The notes: generated from the sequence alone by a model not told the origin. A DNA stretch of 64,000 bases from a bacterium (GCA_030690415.1 JAUYGZ010000003.1:1-64000); one strand, 5' to 3'; shown: positions 7,871 through 17,395, counted from the first letter of the stretch. Numbers and translations are program-made.

Positions 7871-9784
7871 ATGACCATTCCCAACCTCGGAGATCAGCTC
7901 AATGATGACCAGCTCGGCTTTCTCAAAACCTTCAGTACATCCTGTCGTCACACGACTATAGCTATGCTGAAGCAATCTCAGTCCGGTCACCCTGGAGGAT
8001 CGCTCTCTACTCTCGATTACCTGAGTCTCCTCTACAGTTTCATCATTTCCCAAACAGGGCAGAAAGTAGTGGTTTCCAACGGTCATATCTCCCCAGGAGT
8101 CTACTCGGTGCTGTCTGAGCTGGGATATATTCCCAAGCAAGACGTGATCGATACTTTTCGCCAGGTCGGGTCCATCTACGAAGGGCACATTACACGCCAT
8201 GTTCCGGGAGTTCATTATGGGACAGGCCCACTCGGTATTGGGACTTCGGTTGCCTCGGCTTTCGCACACGCAGAAAAACTGAAAGGAATAGACGAAAAAA
8301 TATTCCTCATTATGGGAGACGGTGAAGCTCAGGAAGGCCAGGTCTATGAGATGATGCACTATGCGAATAAATACCAGCTGAACAATCTTATTGCTTTCGT
8401 CGACTACAACGCCGTTCAACTCTCCGGAAGTCTGGAGAAAATCATGCCCATCGATTTGCCTTCCATTTTCAAATCCGGTCACTGGAAGATCATCGACGTG
8501 GACGGGCACGATTACCAGCAGATGTGGACAGCCATCCACGAAGCGACACAGAGCCAAAACGCACCGGTCATGATCATCGGAAGGACTATCATGGGGAAGG
8601 GCGTTGACTTTATGGAAGAGACCGGCCGAAATCACGAGTCGACCTGGCACGGGAACGCGCCGAAACCAGAGGACGCCGATAGAGCCTTATCTCAACTGGA
8701 AATCACTGAAGAAGAGCGGCAGATGATAGATCAGTTCGTCTCAAAGCAGGTGAAATGGGAACCTGAAGAACCCTATGCTTTTGAAAAAAATCCAATTCAA
8801 ATCAATCCTGGGAACCCTGCTATTACCGATCCTTCCACACTTACGGATTGCAGATCAGCCTACGGGAATGCACTTAAAGATTTAGCGGATAAGAATCCTC
8901 AAATTCTTGCTCTGACAGCTGATCTCGGAGGATCCGTAAAAACCGACATCATGGCAAAATCTTATCCGGACCGCGTACTCGAAGTTGGAATCGCCGAGCA
9001 GCACATGGTGAGCTGTTCAGGAGGATTTAGTCTGGCTGGATTTGTACCTTTTTGTTCCACCTTCGGAGCTTTCATGACCAGTCGTGCCAAAGATCAGGCT
9101 CGGGTAAACGATATCAATCGGACGAATGTCAAAATGGTGGCCACACACTGTGGACTCTCTGTTGGCGAAGACGGACCGACTCATCAGGCAATCGATGACA
9201 TGAGTTCATTTTTAGGTTTCTTCAATACCACTATTCTCGAACCATCAGATCCCAACCTCTGTGATCACATGATTCGATACATTGCGAAAGAATATGGGAA
9301 TTTTTATGTTCGGATGGGGCGCTCCAAAATTCCGATCATCACGAAAGAAGATGGTTCGGTGTTTTACGACGCGAACTATCAGTTCAGCTCAGGAAAATAC
9401 GACCTGATCCGAGAGGGGACGGATCTCACCATCCTTGCCTCCGGACCCATGCTCCATATGGCGCTCAATGTTCGGGACAAGCTCAAAGATAAGACCAGTA
9501 TCGAAGTCATCTGCATGAACAGTATGAGCCATGTTGATAAAGAGCTCGTTTTAGCCTCTCTCAAAAAAACAGGGAAGGGTTTGACCATCGAAGACCATAA
9601 TCTGAACTCCGGTTACGGCAGGACCATTGCCGCACTTGTAGGAAAAAATCAGCTTCAGGTTCAGCTCGAACACATGGGAGTGACGGAGTATCAGCTTTCT
9701 GGAAAGGCTGAAGAGCTGTATATCGAAGCGGGCCTGGGGGAGGATGAGATTGAGAAGAGGATCAAATCGATGATGGTGTCCTGA
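7871..9784 (+). CDS. tkt: Transketolase
   Basis: 637 residues with both thiamine-diphosphate halves in one chain. The PP domain has SGHPGG (38-43) and the GDG...N motif (GDGEAQEG at 149, N180). The Pyr domain has GIAEQHM, carrying the glutamate that activates the cofactor (about residue 377), and SVGEDGPTHQ. It transfers two-carbon units between pentose, tetrose and hexose phosphates in the non-oxidative pentose-phosphate pathway. The start at 7871 follows a very pyrimidine-rich leader without a Shine-Dalgarno. It heads a co-directional run with the LOG gene, gnd, zwf and pgl. DXS also has this fold, but the sequence order here is that of transketolase. Confidence 0.92.
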   Translation: MTIPNLGDQLNDDQLGFLKTFSTSCRHTTIAMLKQSQSGHPGGSLSTLDYLSLLYSFIISQTGQKVVVSNGHISPGVYSVLSELGYIPKQDVIDTFRQVGSIYEGHITRHVPGVHYGTGPLGIGTSVASAFAHAEKLKGIDEKIFLIMGDGEAQEGQVYEMMHYANKYQLNNLIAFVDYNAVQLSGSLEKIMPIDLPSIFKSGHWKIIDVDGHDYQQMWTAIHEATQSQNAPVMIIGRTIMGKGVDFMEETGRNHESTWHGNAPKPEDADRALSQLEITEEERQMIDQFVSKQVKWEPEEPYAFEKNPIQINPGNPAITDPSTLTDCRSAYGNALKDLADKNPQILALTADLGGSVKTDIMAKSYPDRVLEVGIAEQHMVSCSGGFSLAGFVPFCSTFGAFMTSRAKDQARVNDINRTNVKMVATHCGLSVGEDGPTHQAIDDMSSFLGFFNTTILEPSDPNLCDHMIRYIAKEYGNFYVRMGRSKIPIITKEDGSVFYDANYQFSSGKYDLIREGTDLTILASGPMLHMALNVRDKLKDKTSIEVICMNSMSHVDKELVLASLKKTGKGLTIEDHNLNSGYGRTIAALVGKNQLQVQLEHMGVTEYQLSGKAEELYIEAGLGEDEIEKRIKSMMVS

Positions 9785-9805
9785 TCCAAAAACAAGATGT
9801 GGAGC

Positions 9806-9834
9806 TTTAGAAAGTAGCTCTTTTACGGTATAAT
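9806..9834 (+). promoter_or_regulatory. Possible internal promoter before the LOG gene
   Basis: TTTAGA (9806-9811), 17-base spacer, perfect TATAAT (9829-9834). The gap between tkt and the LOG gene is 130 bases, long for this genome, which supports a separate promoter for LOG-gnd-zwf-pgl. Confidence 0.5.
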
Positions 9835-9914
9835 AAGAAGATAATACCTGTAGTCCAAGTGCTGGAAAAAGTACTGGGCAAGGAACATACTTCTCACTCC
9901 TTCTCTTCATTCCC

Positions 9915-10595
9915 ATGGTTGATAAAAATCATGACGGCATTCCGGACGATGTGGACCCAGATCACTTCCGCGTGGCGATATTTGGCTCCGCAAGACTTCA
10001 GGACGGTGACGCAGACTACAAAAATGTCTATCTCTTAGCGCACCGATTGGCTGAGCTGGATATCGATGTGGTGACGGGGGGTGGGCCAGGCCTGATGGAA
10101 GCAGCAAATAGGGGGCATAAAGTAGGGAGAAAGGAACATTCAGGAGTTCATTCCTTCGGGCTGAATATCAGGCTTCCAAGAGAACAGTATGATAATAAGT
10201 TTCTCGATATCAAACGAGAATTCGATGTGTTTTCAAAACGGCTGGATGCTTTCATGCTGCTCTCAAACGTCGTTGTCGTCGCTCCGGGCGGAGTGGGGAC
10301 CTGCCTCGAATTCTTCTATTCCTGGCAGCTCACACAAGTCAAACACACCTGTAAAATTCCCATCATTCTTATGGGTGAGATGTGGCATGGTCTGCTGAAA
10401 TGGATTCATGATAATCCCCTGAAACAAGGACTTCTCAATAAAGAAGATATGAATAATATCCGTTGTGTGAATAACTGGGAAGAGGCTGCTACATTGATCG
10501 AGGAGGCTTATCTGGTTTTCAAAAAGGCCGGATCAAATGCCTGCATCAATCTCAAGGCTTACGGAAAACGAGCTCAAATAGATCAGATTCTTTAA
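9915..10595 (+). CDS. LOG-family nucleotide phosphoribohydrolase-like protein with N-terminal EF-hand-like loop
   Basis: 226 residues. It has the Rossmann-like LOG signature GGGPGLMEAA (55-64) and PGGVGTCLE (124-132), as in nucleoside 5'-monophosphate phosphoribohydrolases, which release a base and ribose 5-phosphate. Before the domain sits DKNHDGIPDDVD (residues 3-14), a textbook 12-position calcium-loop pattern of the EF-hand or thrombospondin-3 type, unusual for this family. It stands 8 bases before gnd, so it is probably cotranscribed. A link to pentose phosphate (ribose-5-P release) is plausible but is inference. Confidence 0.82.
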   Translation: MVDKNHDGIPDDVDPDHFRVAIFGSARLQDGDADYKNVYLLAHRLAELDIDVVTGGGPGLMEAANRGHKVGRKEHSGVHSFGLNIRLPREQYDNKFLDIKREFDVFSKRLDAFMLLSNVVVVAPGGVGTCLEFFYSWQLTQVKHTCKIPIILMGEMWHGLLKWIHDNPLKQGLLNKEDMNNIRCVNNWEEAATLIEEAYLVFKKAGSNACINLKAYGKRAQIDQIL

Positions 10596-10603
10596 TAGGC
10601 TCC

Positions 10604-12013
10604 ATGGAAAAATCAGATATTGGACTTATCGGGCTGGCCGTCATGGGGGCAAACTTAGCCCGAAATATCTCGGGAAAAGGATTCACAACACTGGTGTTCA
10701 ATCGTACCGTCGAAAAAATGACGCGGTACATTGAGGAATTTGGAAATGACCACTTGTCCGGGAAAGAGAACATTGAACAATTTGTCACTTCTCTCAGTTC
10801 TCCTCGAAAAATCATCATCATGGTCAAAGCAGGTGACCCGGTAGACGAAGTGATTCAGCAACTTATTCCTTTGCTCGAAAAAAATGACACTGTGATCGAC
10901 TGTGGTAATTCCCACTACCACGATACGATACGGCGAAGCACGGAACTTCAGGCTCACGGCATTCATTTCATGGGATGTGGAGTATCGGGTGGAGAAGAAG
11001 GTGCTCTTCATGGCCCAAGCCTCATGCCCGGAGGATCAGTTGAGTGCTGGGAGCTGATGAAGCCGGTGTGGGAGTCAATTGCGGCGAAGGATTTTTCAGG
11101 CGCTCCTTGCGTCAGTCATATCGGTGAGGATGGAGCAGGTCATTACGTTAAAATGGTTCATAACGGTATCGAGTATGCCGTCATGCAGATGATCGCTGAA
11201 GCGTATGATCTCTTGAAAAAAGCCTATGGTTTAAGCCCCGATCAGGTTGCTGACATTTTTGACAGGTATGGAAAAGGAAAACTCGAATCCTACCTTTTCG
11301 AAATCGCAGTCCCTGTTCTTCGCAGGAAAGATGACGAAGGTGATGGGTATCTGATCGATGTGATTCTCGATAAAGCAGGACAAAAAGGGACGGGAAAGTG
11401 GACAGGTAGAGATGCTCTGGATCGTGGTGTGAGCCTTTCAACGATCACGGAGTCAGTCTTTGCCAGAATCAACTCGAGTGAAAAAAATTTACGATCTGTT
11501 CTTTCAAAACATTTTCAAAAATCAAACTTCAAAACCAACGTTTCATTGGAAGAATTTTCTCGACAACTGGAATCCGGACTCTATGGGGGAATGCTCAGTG
11601 CCTACACACAGGGGTTTGAATTAATCAAAAAAGCTGCTGAAGAGAACTCCTGGGCAATCAATTTATCTGAGATTGCCCGGATCTGGCAGGGTGGGTGTAT
11701 TATTAGAGCAAAAATTCTTCAGTTTCTGACCGAAGCCTACAAGAGCTCTGAAAAAGAAAACCCCTTCTTACTTGAGCTTAAAGAGATCCAAAACTCGATC
11801 AACTCAGCATTGCCTGATTGGAGAGCGATCGTCTCCATTTCCATTCAGTCCGGTATCCCAACTCCGGGACTCACTTCAGCCTTACAATATATTGACGCCA
11901 TGACGACGGAACGACTTCCTGCCAATCTCATTCAGGGCCTTCGGGATTACTTCGGAGCTCACAGCTACGAACGCACTGATAAAAAAGGCACTTTTCACAC
12001 CGACTGGATTTAG
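10604..12013 (+). CDS. gnd: 6-phosphogluconate dehydrogenase, decarboxylating
   Basis: 469 residues, the standard length of the long-chain family. NADP-binding GLAVMGANLARNI lies at the N-terminus, followed by the substrate and catalytic segments GVSGGEEGALHGPSLMPGG and KMVHNGIEYAVMQ (catalytic Lys). The all-helical C-terminal domain includes GTGKWT and the terminal ERTDKKGTFHTDW tail that reaches into the partner subunit. It converts 6-phosphogluconate to ribulose 5-phosphate, CO2 and NADPH. Next gene: zwf, 45 bases on. Confidence 0.96.
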   Translation: MEKSDIGLIGLAVMGANLARNISGKGFTTLVFNRTVEKMTRYIEEFGNDHLSGKENIEQFVTSLSSPRKIIIMVKAGDPVDEVIQQLIPLLEKNDTVIDCGNSHYHDTIRRSTELQAHGIHFMGCGVSGGEEGALHGPSLMPGGSVECWELMKPVWESIAAKDFSGAPCVSHIGEDGAGHYVKMVHNGIEYAVMQMIAEAYDLLKKAYGLSPDQVADIFDRYGKGKLESYLFEIAVPVLRRKDDEGDGYLIDVILDKAGQKGTGKWTGRDALDRGVSLSTITESVFARINSSEKNLRSVLSKHFQKSNFKTNVSLEEFSRQLESGLYGGMLSAYTQGFELIKKAAEENSWAINLSEIARIWQGGCIIRAKILQFLTEAYKSSEKENPFLLELKEIQNSINSALPDWRAIVSISIQSGIPTPGLTSALQYIDAMTTERLPANLIQGLRDYFGAHSYERTDKKGTFHTDWI

Positions 12014-12020
12014 TTTTTTT

Positions 12021-12055
12021 TCCATTTTGAATTTTCCATTTTCCATTTTTCATTC
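12021..12055 (+). repeat. Heptanucleotide repeat tract before zwf
   Basis: Five consecutive 7-mers: TCCATTT, TGAATTT, TCCATTT, TCCATTT, TTCATTC, then three bases and the zwf ATG. No Shine-Dalgarno is present between the gnd stop and zwf. Confidence 0.75.
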
Positions 12056-12058
12056 CTA

Positions 12059-13501
12059 ATGAATCTCTACCGCATCGAAAAACCATTTGTCTTCAGCATC
12101 TTTGGTGCATCAGGAGATCTTGCTAAGGTGAAGATCTTCCCGGCACTCTATGATCTGGCAGCTCAGAGAAGACTTCCAAAAGAGTATGTCATTTTTGGGT
12201 ACTCGAGAACTCCAATGAGCGATGAAGCTTTTAGAAAAATGGTTGAGAAGAGCGTAAAGGGCAAGAGTACGCTTCCCATGAACCAAAAAATCCTTGATGA
12301 ACTCATCAGGCACATGTTCTATTTTTCCGGACAGTACGATAAACCCGGTTCCTACAATGAATTTGCATCGAAAATCCTGTTGAAAACAAAGGGAAGAAAA
12401 CTGACTCATCTGACTTATCTCGCAGTTCCACCACAGGTGTTCACAAAAATTTCAAAAAATCTTGCCCGTATCAGACCTAAAATTGGTGAAGATCTCAGAC
12501 TTATCATTGAAAAGCCGTTTGGACACGATGAAGCAAGCGCGCGAGAAATATTCCACCATGTCTCAATGGATTTTTCTTCGGACAAAATCTTTTTGCTTGA
12601 TCATTATCTGGGAAAGGATGCCGTGCAGAGTATTCTGGTACTTCGTTACGCAAACAGCATTCTCAATACTCTGCTCAATGGGAATCTGATTTCAAATATT
12701 CAGATTACAGCCTCAGAAGATTTAAGTGTTGCCAATCGAATCAGCTATTTTGACCAGGTGGGGATTATTAAGGACATGATTCAATCTCATTTGTTGCAAA
12801 TGCTCTCGCTTCTTACTATGGAATTGCCTGTTGAACAAAAATCCGAAAGTATTCATCGGGAAAAATTTGCCGTACTATCAGCCTTGAAATATCGAGGATA
12901 TGAGAAGGGCATGGTGATCGGTCAGCATGAAAGTTACAAAAATATTGAGGGGGTGAAGAAGGCTTCCTGGACTCCGACTTTTGCCGCAATCAGACTCTTC
13001 ATTGATCGTCAGGACTGGTACAAGGTTCCCATTTATATTAGGACCGGAAAAATGCTGAAGAAGAAACACACCTATGTCGTGGTGGAATTTAAAAAACACG
13101 CTTTTCAGGAAAAGAACAATCTGATTCAGAACAATAAACTCATCATTGAACTCCAACCGGACCAAAAAATTCACGTGAAACTGTACACCAAGACTGGTGG
13201 TGCCAGCAGTGAATATACCGATCTAACAACATCGAAATCCATCGCTTGCTTTGGCGATGACTGCCTGCCAGAGCATGGGAGGCTCCTTCTTGATGTGTTT
13301 CAAAGTGACCAGAGTAATTTTCTCACTTTTGAGGAAATCATTGCGACCTGGAAATTCACTGACAAAATACTGAGATGCAGCGAAAGTAAAAAAGTAAAAC
13401 TCCATCTCTACGAAGATTATTCAGATGGGCCATCACAGCAAGACGCATTAACCAAGCGTGATGGACACCATTGGCATGATGTTCCTCTCCAAAAAAAATG
13501 A
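12059..13501 (+). CDS. zwf: Glucose-6-phosphate 1-dehydrogenase
   Basis: 480 residues. The N-terminal coenzyme motif is FGASGDLAKVKIFPALY, the substrate segment is IIEKPFGHD, and the catalytic signature DHYLGKDAVQ carries the conserved His and Lys. It oxidises glucose 6-phosphate to 6-phosphogluconolactone with NAD(P). The coding end overlaps the pgl start by four bases (ATGA), so translation is probably coupled. With gnd and pgl it completes the oxidative branch. Confidence 0.96.
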   Translation: MNLYRIEKPFVFSIFGASGDLAKVKIFPALYDLAAQRRLPKEYVIFGYSRTPMSDEAFRKMVEKSVKGKSTLPMNQKILDELIRHMFYFSGQYDKPGSYNEFASKILLKTKGRKLTHLTYLAVPPQVFTKISKNLARIRPKIGEDLRLIIEKPFGHDEASAREIFHHVSMDFSSDKIFLLDHYLGKDAVQSILVLRYANSILNTLLNGNLISNIQITASEDLSVANRISYFDQVGIIKDMIQSHLLQMLSLLTMELPVEQKSESIHREKFAVLSALKYRGYEKGMVIGQHESYKNIEGVKKASWTPTFAAIRLFIDRQDWYKVPIYIRTGKMLKKKHTYVVVEFKKHAFQEKNNLIQNNKLIIELQPDQKIHVKLYTKTGGASSEYTDLTTSKSIACFGDDCLPEHGRLLLDVFQSDQSNFLTFEEIIATWKFTDKILRCSESKKVKLHLYEDYSDGPSQQDALTKRDGHHWHDVPLQKK

Positions 13502-14187
13502 TTCATTCCATGACATACGATTCAGAGAGGGTGTTTTACGAGTCGGTAGCAAGTTCAGTAAGGGCAAGACTACTCAAAGCCAATCGAGAAGGTAAGGTAT
13601 TTCGAATGGCTCTGAGTGGGGGTTCAACACCCGGCCCATTATATGACCGATTGAGTAGTATGTCGGATATTGATTGGTCCAGGATTGAGCTCTACGAGGT
13701 AGACGAAAGGATGGTTCCAAAAACAGATAAACAATCCAATAAGCGACTTATTGAGGAGACATTTATTAAGAAACTTTCAGCCCAGCCAAAAAAATGGCAG
13801 TACTTCGATACCGGTTTGGATCGAAACGAAGCACTGGATGTTTATGAGAGGGGACTGGACAAGACAGATCCAACATTCTTCGATCTCGTTCTCTTAGGGT
13901 TGGGAATGGATGGGCACACCGCTTCGCTCTTTCCAGATTCACCCCCGCTTCAGGAGTCTAAGCGATGGGTTGCTCATACGACAACAGAAGAGTTTGACGT
14001 GAAGGATCGCCTGACTCTGACGTACCCGGCTCTGGAGAGTTCTGAAGAAATATTTTTCATCGTCAAAGGAAAAGAGAAGAGTGCAGTCATTTCAGAGCTT
14101 CAGAATTCAAATTTGAAGAGCTCAAAACTACCTGCTGCGAGATTGCTCCAGCTCGAAAAAACAATGCTTTTTTTCGGCGACTTTTAA
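13498..14187 (+). CDS. pgl: 6-phosphogluconolactonase
   Basis: 229 residues of the DevB/NagB-like fold. It has ALSGGSTPGPLYDRL, YEVDERMVP and GLGMDGHTASLFP with the catalytic region of the lactonase family. It hydrolyses 6-phosphogluconolactone to 6-phosphogluconate, between Zwf and Gnd. Start ATG 13498 lies inside the zwf stop (ATGA). The stop overlaps the convergent ispG stop by four bases. Confidence 0.93.
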   Translation: MIHSMTYDSERVFYESVASSVRARLLKANREGKVFRMALSGGSTPGPLYDRLSSMSDIDWSRIELYEVDERMVPKTDKQSNKRLIEETFIKKLSAQPKKWQYFDTGLDRNEALDVYERGLDKTDPTFFDLVLLGLGMDGHTASLFPDSPPLQESKRWVAHTTTEEFDVKDRLTLTYPALESSEEIFFIVKGKEKSAVISELQNSNLKSSKLPAARLLQLEKTMLFFGDF

Positions 14188-15416
14188 TTACCGTACTTTT
14201 CAGCCACAAAATCATCCAGCATCTGTTTGAAGGTTGTAATGATGTCCACATCCTTCAGTTGTTGAAACATCTTCCCATTTTTATAAACGACCGCCACGGG
14301 AGTTTCCGTTTTTCCGGGAAGACTGATTCCAATGTCCGCGTGTTGTGATTCACCCGGGCCATTCACAACGCATCCCATCACCGCCACCTTCATCTCCTTC
14401 ACACCCGGATATTTATCCTTCCAGACGGGCATCATGGCATCAATATGCTTCCCCACTTCCTCTGCCATTTCCTGATACAAATTATTCCCGGTACGTCCGC
14501 AGCCCGGACAGCTTGTGACCAGGGGCTTGAAGGATCGCATACCCATGGTTTGGAGCAATAGCTTGCAGGCCTCCACTTCTTCAGAGCGTTTCCCGGTTGG
14601 AGAAGGGGTAAGGGAAATCCGAACGGTATCTCCTATTCCTTGTTGCAACAAAATTCCCAGAGCAGCCGAGCTGGCGATAGCGCCTTTCATCCCCGAGCCC
14701 GCTTCCGTTAATCCCAGATGCAGGGGATAAGGCTTCCCAATTTTTTCAAGTTCTGCGTATAGTTTTTCGTAAGCTTTCACCATGTCCTGGACCTCCGACA
14801 TTTTCACACTGAGTACAATTTTGTTTGAAGCCATGCCCAATTTCTCAGCCGCTTTCGCGGAGTTCAATGCACTCTGAACCATCGCTTCAATGATCACTTC
14901 CTTATCACTGAGGGGAGCTTCCCTCTTCGCGTTTTCATCCATGAGTTCGGTAAAAAGATCCTGATCCAGTGAGCCCCAGTTCACCCCGATGCGCACGGGC
15001 TTATCGTTTGCGATTGCGATCTTCACGATCTGTGAAAAATGTTCAGCGCGCAAATCTCCTGTTCCGGTATTGCCCGGATTGATCCGGTACTTGTCCAGCG
15101 CTTTGGCGCATTCCGGAAATCGGTCCAGGAGCAGATGTCCGTTATAGTGAAAATCCCCAATGAGAGGGATGTCGGCATAACCTTCGTCGTTCAACTGCTG
15201 GCGAATAGCGTGAATCGCCTTAGCAGCATCTGGTGTATTTACAGTGACCCTTACAAGTTCAGACCCCGCGTCAGCGAGTTCTTTAAACTGTTCAACGGTA
15301 GCCTGGATATCATCCGTTTGCGTATTCGTCATCGACTGGATGATGATGGGTGAGTCACCGCCGATGGTGACTGAGCCGATTTGGACGGGGGAGGATTTCA
15401 TAGCTTGATTGGTCAT
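14184..15416 (-). CDS. ispG: 4-hydroxy-3-methylbut-2-enyl diphosphate synthase
   Basis: 410 residues. IspG/GcpE of the MEP pathway reduces methylerythritol cyclodiphosphate to HMBPP with a [4Fe-4S] cluster. The cluster ligands are the two Cys in SCPGCGRT and the one in GCVVNGPGE. The TIM-barrel part contains RVTVNTPDAAKAI and RINPGNTGTG. Start 15416 overlaps the stop of the upstream gene by four bases, indicating coupled translation. With the Nudix gene and uppS upstream it forms an isoprenoid block. The other MEP genes are not in this window. Confidence 0.95.
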   Translation of the reverse strand: MTNQAMKSSPVQIGSVTIGGDSPIIIQSMTNTQTDDIQATVEQFKELADAGSELVRVTVNTPDAAKAIHAIRQQLNDEGYADIPLIGDFHYNGHLLLDRFPECAKALDKYRINPGNTGTGDLRAEHFSQIVKIAIANDKPVRIGVNWGSLDQDLFTELMDENAKREAPLSDKEVIIEAMVQSALNSAKAAEKLGMASNKIVLSVKMSEVQDMVKAYEKLYAELEKIGKPYPLHLGLTEAGSGMKGAIASSAALGILLQQGIGDTVRISLTPSPTGKRSEEVEACKLLLQTMGMRSFKPLVTSCPGCGRTGNNLYQEMAEEVGKHIDAMMPVWKDKYPGVKEMKVAVMGCVVNGPGESQHADIGISLPGKTETPVAVVYKNGKMFQQLKDVDIITTFKQMLDDFVAEKYGN

Positions 15417-16093
15417 GGTGTTAATCCAAGAAGTCTTTGAATATATGTCCTGGTTCTTCCTGCAGTCACATTGATATCATGATATCTAAGTGCAAGATTT
15501 CTCATTTCTTCAGCTTGAGATCCGAAGATGACCGTTCCAGTTTCCATTCCAGGCCCTTGTTCCTGGCCAGTTGGAATTTGTTTGGCAGTGAAGACGATGG
15601 GAAGCGATTGATCAGGAAGTGATATGGCTATAAAGCTGGCGTTTTCATTGGGATTTTGGTGAACACTCACATGCGGCTCTGCGATAATGGCAAAAAATCT
15701 TCTCAAATGATCTTTCTCATCCGAAATGAGTTTCATGGCTTCAACACCCTCTTTACTGCAAACCTGAACTTGTAATGGGCCAGGCCGGTAGGAAGCCAGT
15801 GTCCGGATGATATCAAATCTGGGATGAGATTTTCGATAAGAAGGAGTGCTCAATTTCTCAATGAGCATCAAAAAGACAGGGAGCGATAGTTGACCTACCC
15901 CATGCTCCTGGATGTAAGCAAAAAGAGTTCTCTCCATTTCTGTCTGCAGCGGAGTATAGAGATCAGTCCCTTGAGTATTGCGAGGTAAAATGAGGGGGCT
16001 ATTTTCCCTGCCCTCACAACCTTCTACGAAATGTTCAGCCTGCACATCATCAAGACCTGCCTTTCCCGCTATAGATTTGAAATCGAGTGCCAT
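15413..16093 (-). CDS. Conserved-looking protein of unknown function coupled to ispG
   Basis: 226 residues, soluble, no signal or membrane segment. A helical N-terminal half (AGKAGLDDVQAEHFVEGCEG, LSLPVFLMLIEKLS) is followed by a C-terminal alpha/beta part with AIIAEPHVSVHQNP and a final TRTYIQRLLGL helix. I recognise no family or motif. The 4-base overlap with ispG suggests the two are translated together, but a role in isoprenoid synthesis is only guilt by position. Confidence 0.65.
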   Translation of the reverse strand: MALDFKSIAGKAGLDDVQAEHFVEGCEGRENSPLILPRNTQGTDLYTPLQTEMERTLFAYIQEHGVGQLSLPVFLMLIEKLSTPSYRKSHPRFDIIRTLASYRPGPLQVQVCSKEGVEAMKLISDEKDHLRRFFAIIAEPHVSVHQNPNENASFIAISLPDQSLPIVFTAKQIPTGQEQGPGMETGTVIFGSQAEEMRNLALRYHDINVTAGRTRTYIQRLLGLTP

Positions 16094-16162
16094 TGAAATT
16101 GAAAAAGATAAAATCCAAGAACTTAGTATAAGAAAATTCCGTCGTATTACAAGACAAATGGC

Positions 16163-16708
16163 TTAAAACAATCGCTTCCTTAACGCCTCGAGCACAAAAT
16201 CATAGTACTCCTTCCCGTGCGGATAGTATCGATTCTCCACAACCACTTCTCGCTCCAATTCTTCCACGGACTTCCACGCGACCTCAGCCACCTCTTCCTC
16301 TTGTAATGTCAGACTGGAGAGCTCACCACCAAAGTGGTGAAAATAGATATAATAGAACTCATTTTCAGTGCGTTCTTCATCCACCTCAAGAGAAATCCTG
16401 TAGATACCCTTAAAATCCAGGTGCTCGGCACCTGTGATGATGCCCAATTCTTCTTCCATCTCTCGGACAGCTCCCAGCAGAGGTGTTTCACCGGATACGA
16501 CATGGCCCGCGACAGAGACATCCCAGACATTGGGGAAAAGCTTTTTGGTTTTTGCCCTCTTTTGAACCAAAATCTTGCCTTGCGAATTGTAGATCCACAC
16601 ATGAGCGCTGTGGTGCCACAGACCTTTTTGGTGTACTTCGCTTTTCAGCGCCGATTGCCCGGTCGCATTCCCCTCGGGATTCAAGATGTCAAATCGCTCT
16701 TCGGTCAT
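16163..16708 (-). CDS. Nudix hydrolase of the IPP-isomerase/YfcD type
   Basis: 181 residues. The Nudix box is GHVVSGETPLLGAVREMEEE followed by LGI, with the metal-binding glutamates. The N-terminal LWHHSAHVWIYNSQGKILVQ is characteristic of the type 1 isopentenyl-diphosphate isomerase/YfcD group. It is either an IPP isomerase making DMAPP or a general nucleotide pyrophosphohydrolase. The location between ispG and uppS favours an isoprenoid role, but the full Idi active-site Cys motif is not evident. The uppS gene lies 9 bases upstream in the same direction. Confidence 0.8.
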   Translation of the reverse strand: MTEERFDILNPEGNATGQSALKSEVHQKGLWHHSAHVWIYNSQGKILVQKRAKTKKLFPNVWDVSVAGHVVSGETPLLGAVREMEEELGIITGAEHLDFKGIYRISLEVDEERTENEFYYIYFHHFGGELSSLTLQEEEVAEVAWKSVEELEREVVVENRYYPHGKEYYDFVLEALRKRLF

Positions 16709-16717
16709 CGCGAAAAA

Positions 16718-17395
16718 TTATTTTCCAATGCTCCTTTTCCTTTGCTCAAAATCTCTTAATGCCTCGTGAAACTTCTCCACGGTAAACTCAGGAAAGCAAG
16801 CGTTGGTAAAATACAGCTCAGCATACTGACACTGCCAGAGCATAAAGCCACTTAATCTCAGTTCGCCGGAAGTACGCACGATCAGGTCGGGATCCGGAGA
16901 ATTCGATGTATCCAAAAAGGAATTCAGTTCCTCTTCTGTCAGTTCAGACTTGCCTGCGCGTTTCACGGCTCGCAGAATTTCATCTCGTCCTCCATAATCA
17001 ATTGCAAGATTCAGCACCAACTTCGAGTTCTCTCGAGTCTGCTCTTCCGCCTCATTCAAGAGTTCCACAACCTTCCCTGGTAACCGATCCTTTCTGCCGA
17101 GATGAACAATGCGTACTCCTTTTTCGTCCAGTTCCATCACGTGCTTCTTGAGATACTCTACAAATAAATTCATGAGGTAGTTCACCTCTGTCTCTTCTCG
17201 ATTCCAGTTTTCCGTTGAAAAACCCCAGACCGTACAGTGTGCGATTTCCAATTTCAAACACTCGTCAATGATCTCTCTCGTTCGATTCAGACCACGACGG
17301 TGCCCCTCCAGTTTCGGTAAGCCTACCCGTGTTGCCCAGCGGCGGTTTCCGTCCATGATGAAAGCAACATGGTGAGGAAGGGGGTTAAAAATCAT
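16718..17395 (-). CDS. uppS: Undecaprenyl (polyprenyl) diphosphate synthase
   Basis: 225 residues, cis-prenyltransferase. It has HHVAFIMDGNRRWA with the catalytic Asp, GFSTENWNR, and near the C-terminus DPDLIVRTSGELRLSGFMLW with the diphosphate-binding Arg residues. It adds IPP units to farnesyl diphosphate to build the undecaprenyl carrier used by peptidoglycan synthesis. Its start is inside the bcp stop (ATGA overlap). Confidence 0.95.
   Translation of the reverse strand: MIFNPLPHHVAFIMDGNRRWATRVGLPKLEGHRRGLNRTREIIDECLKLEIAHCTVWGFSTENWNREETEVNYLMNLFVEYLKKHVMELDEKGVRIVHLGRKDRLPGKVVELLNEAEEQTRENSKLVLNLAIDYGGRDEILRAVKRAGKSELTEEELNSFLDTSNSPDPDLIVRTSGELRLSGFMLWQCQYAELYFTNACFPEFTVEKFHEALRDFEQRKRSIGK

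Noticed and set aside
7817-8650. Long minus-strand ORF antisense to tkt (277 residues)
   Set aside because: Shadow of the transketolase frame. No recognisable motif, and tkt is unambiguous.
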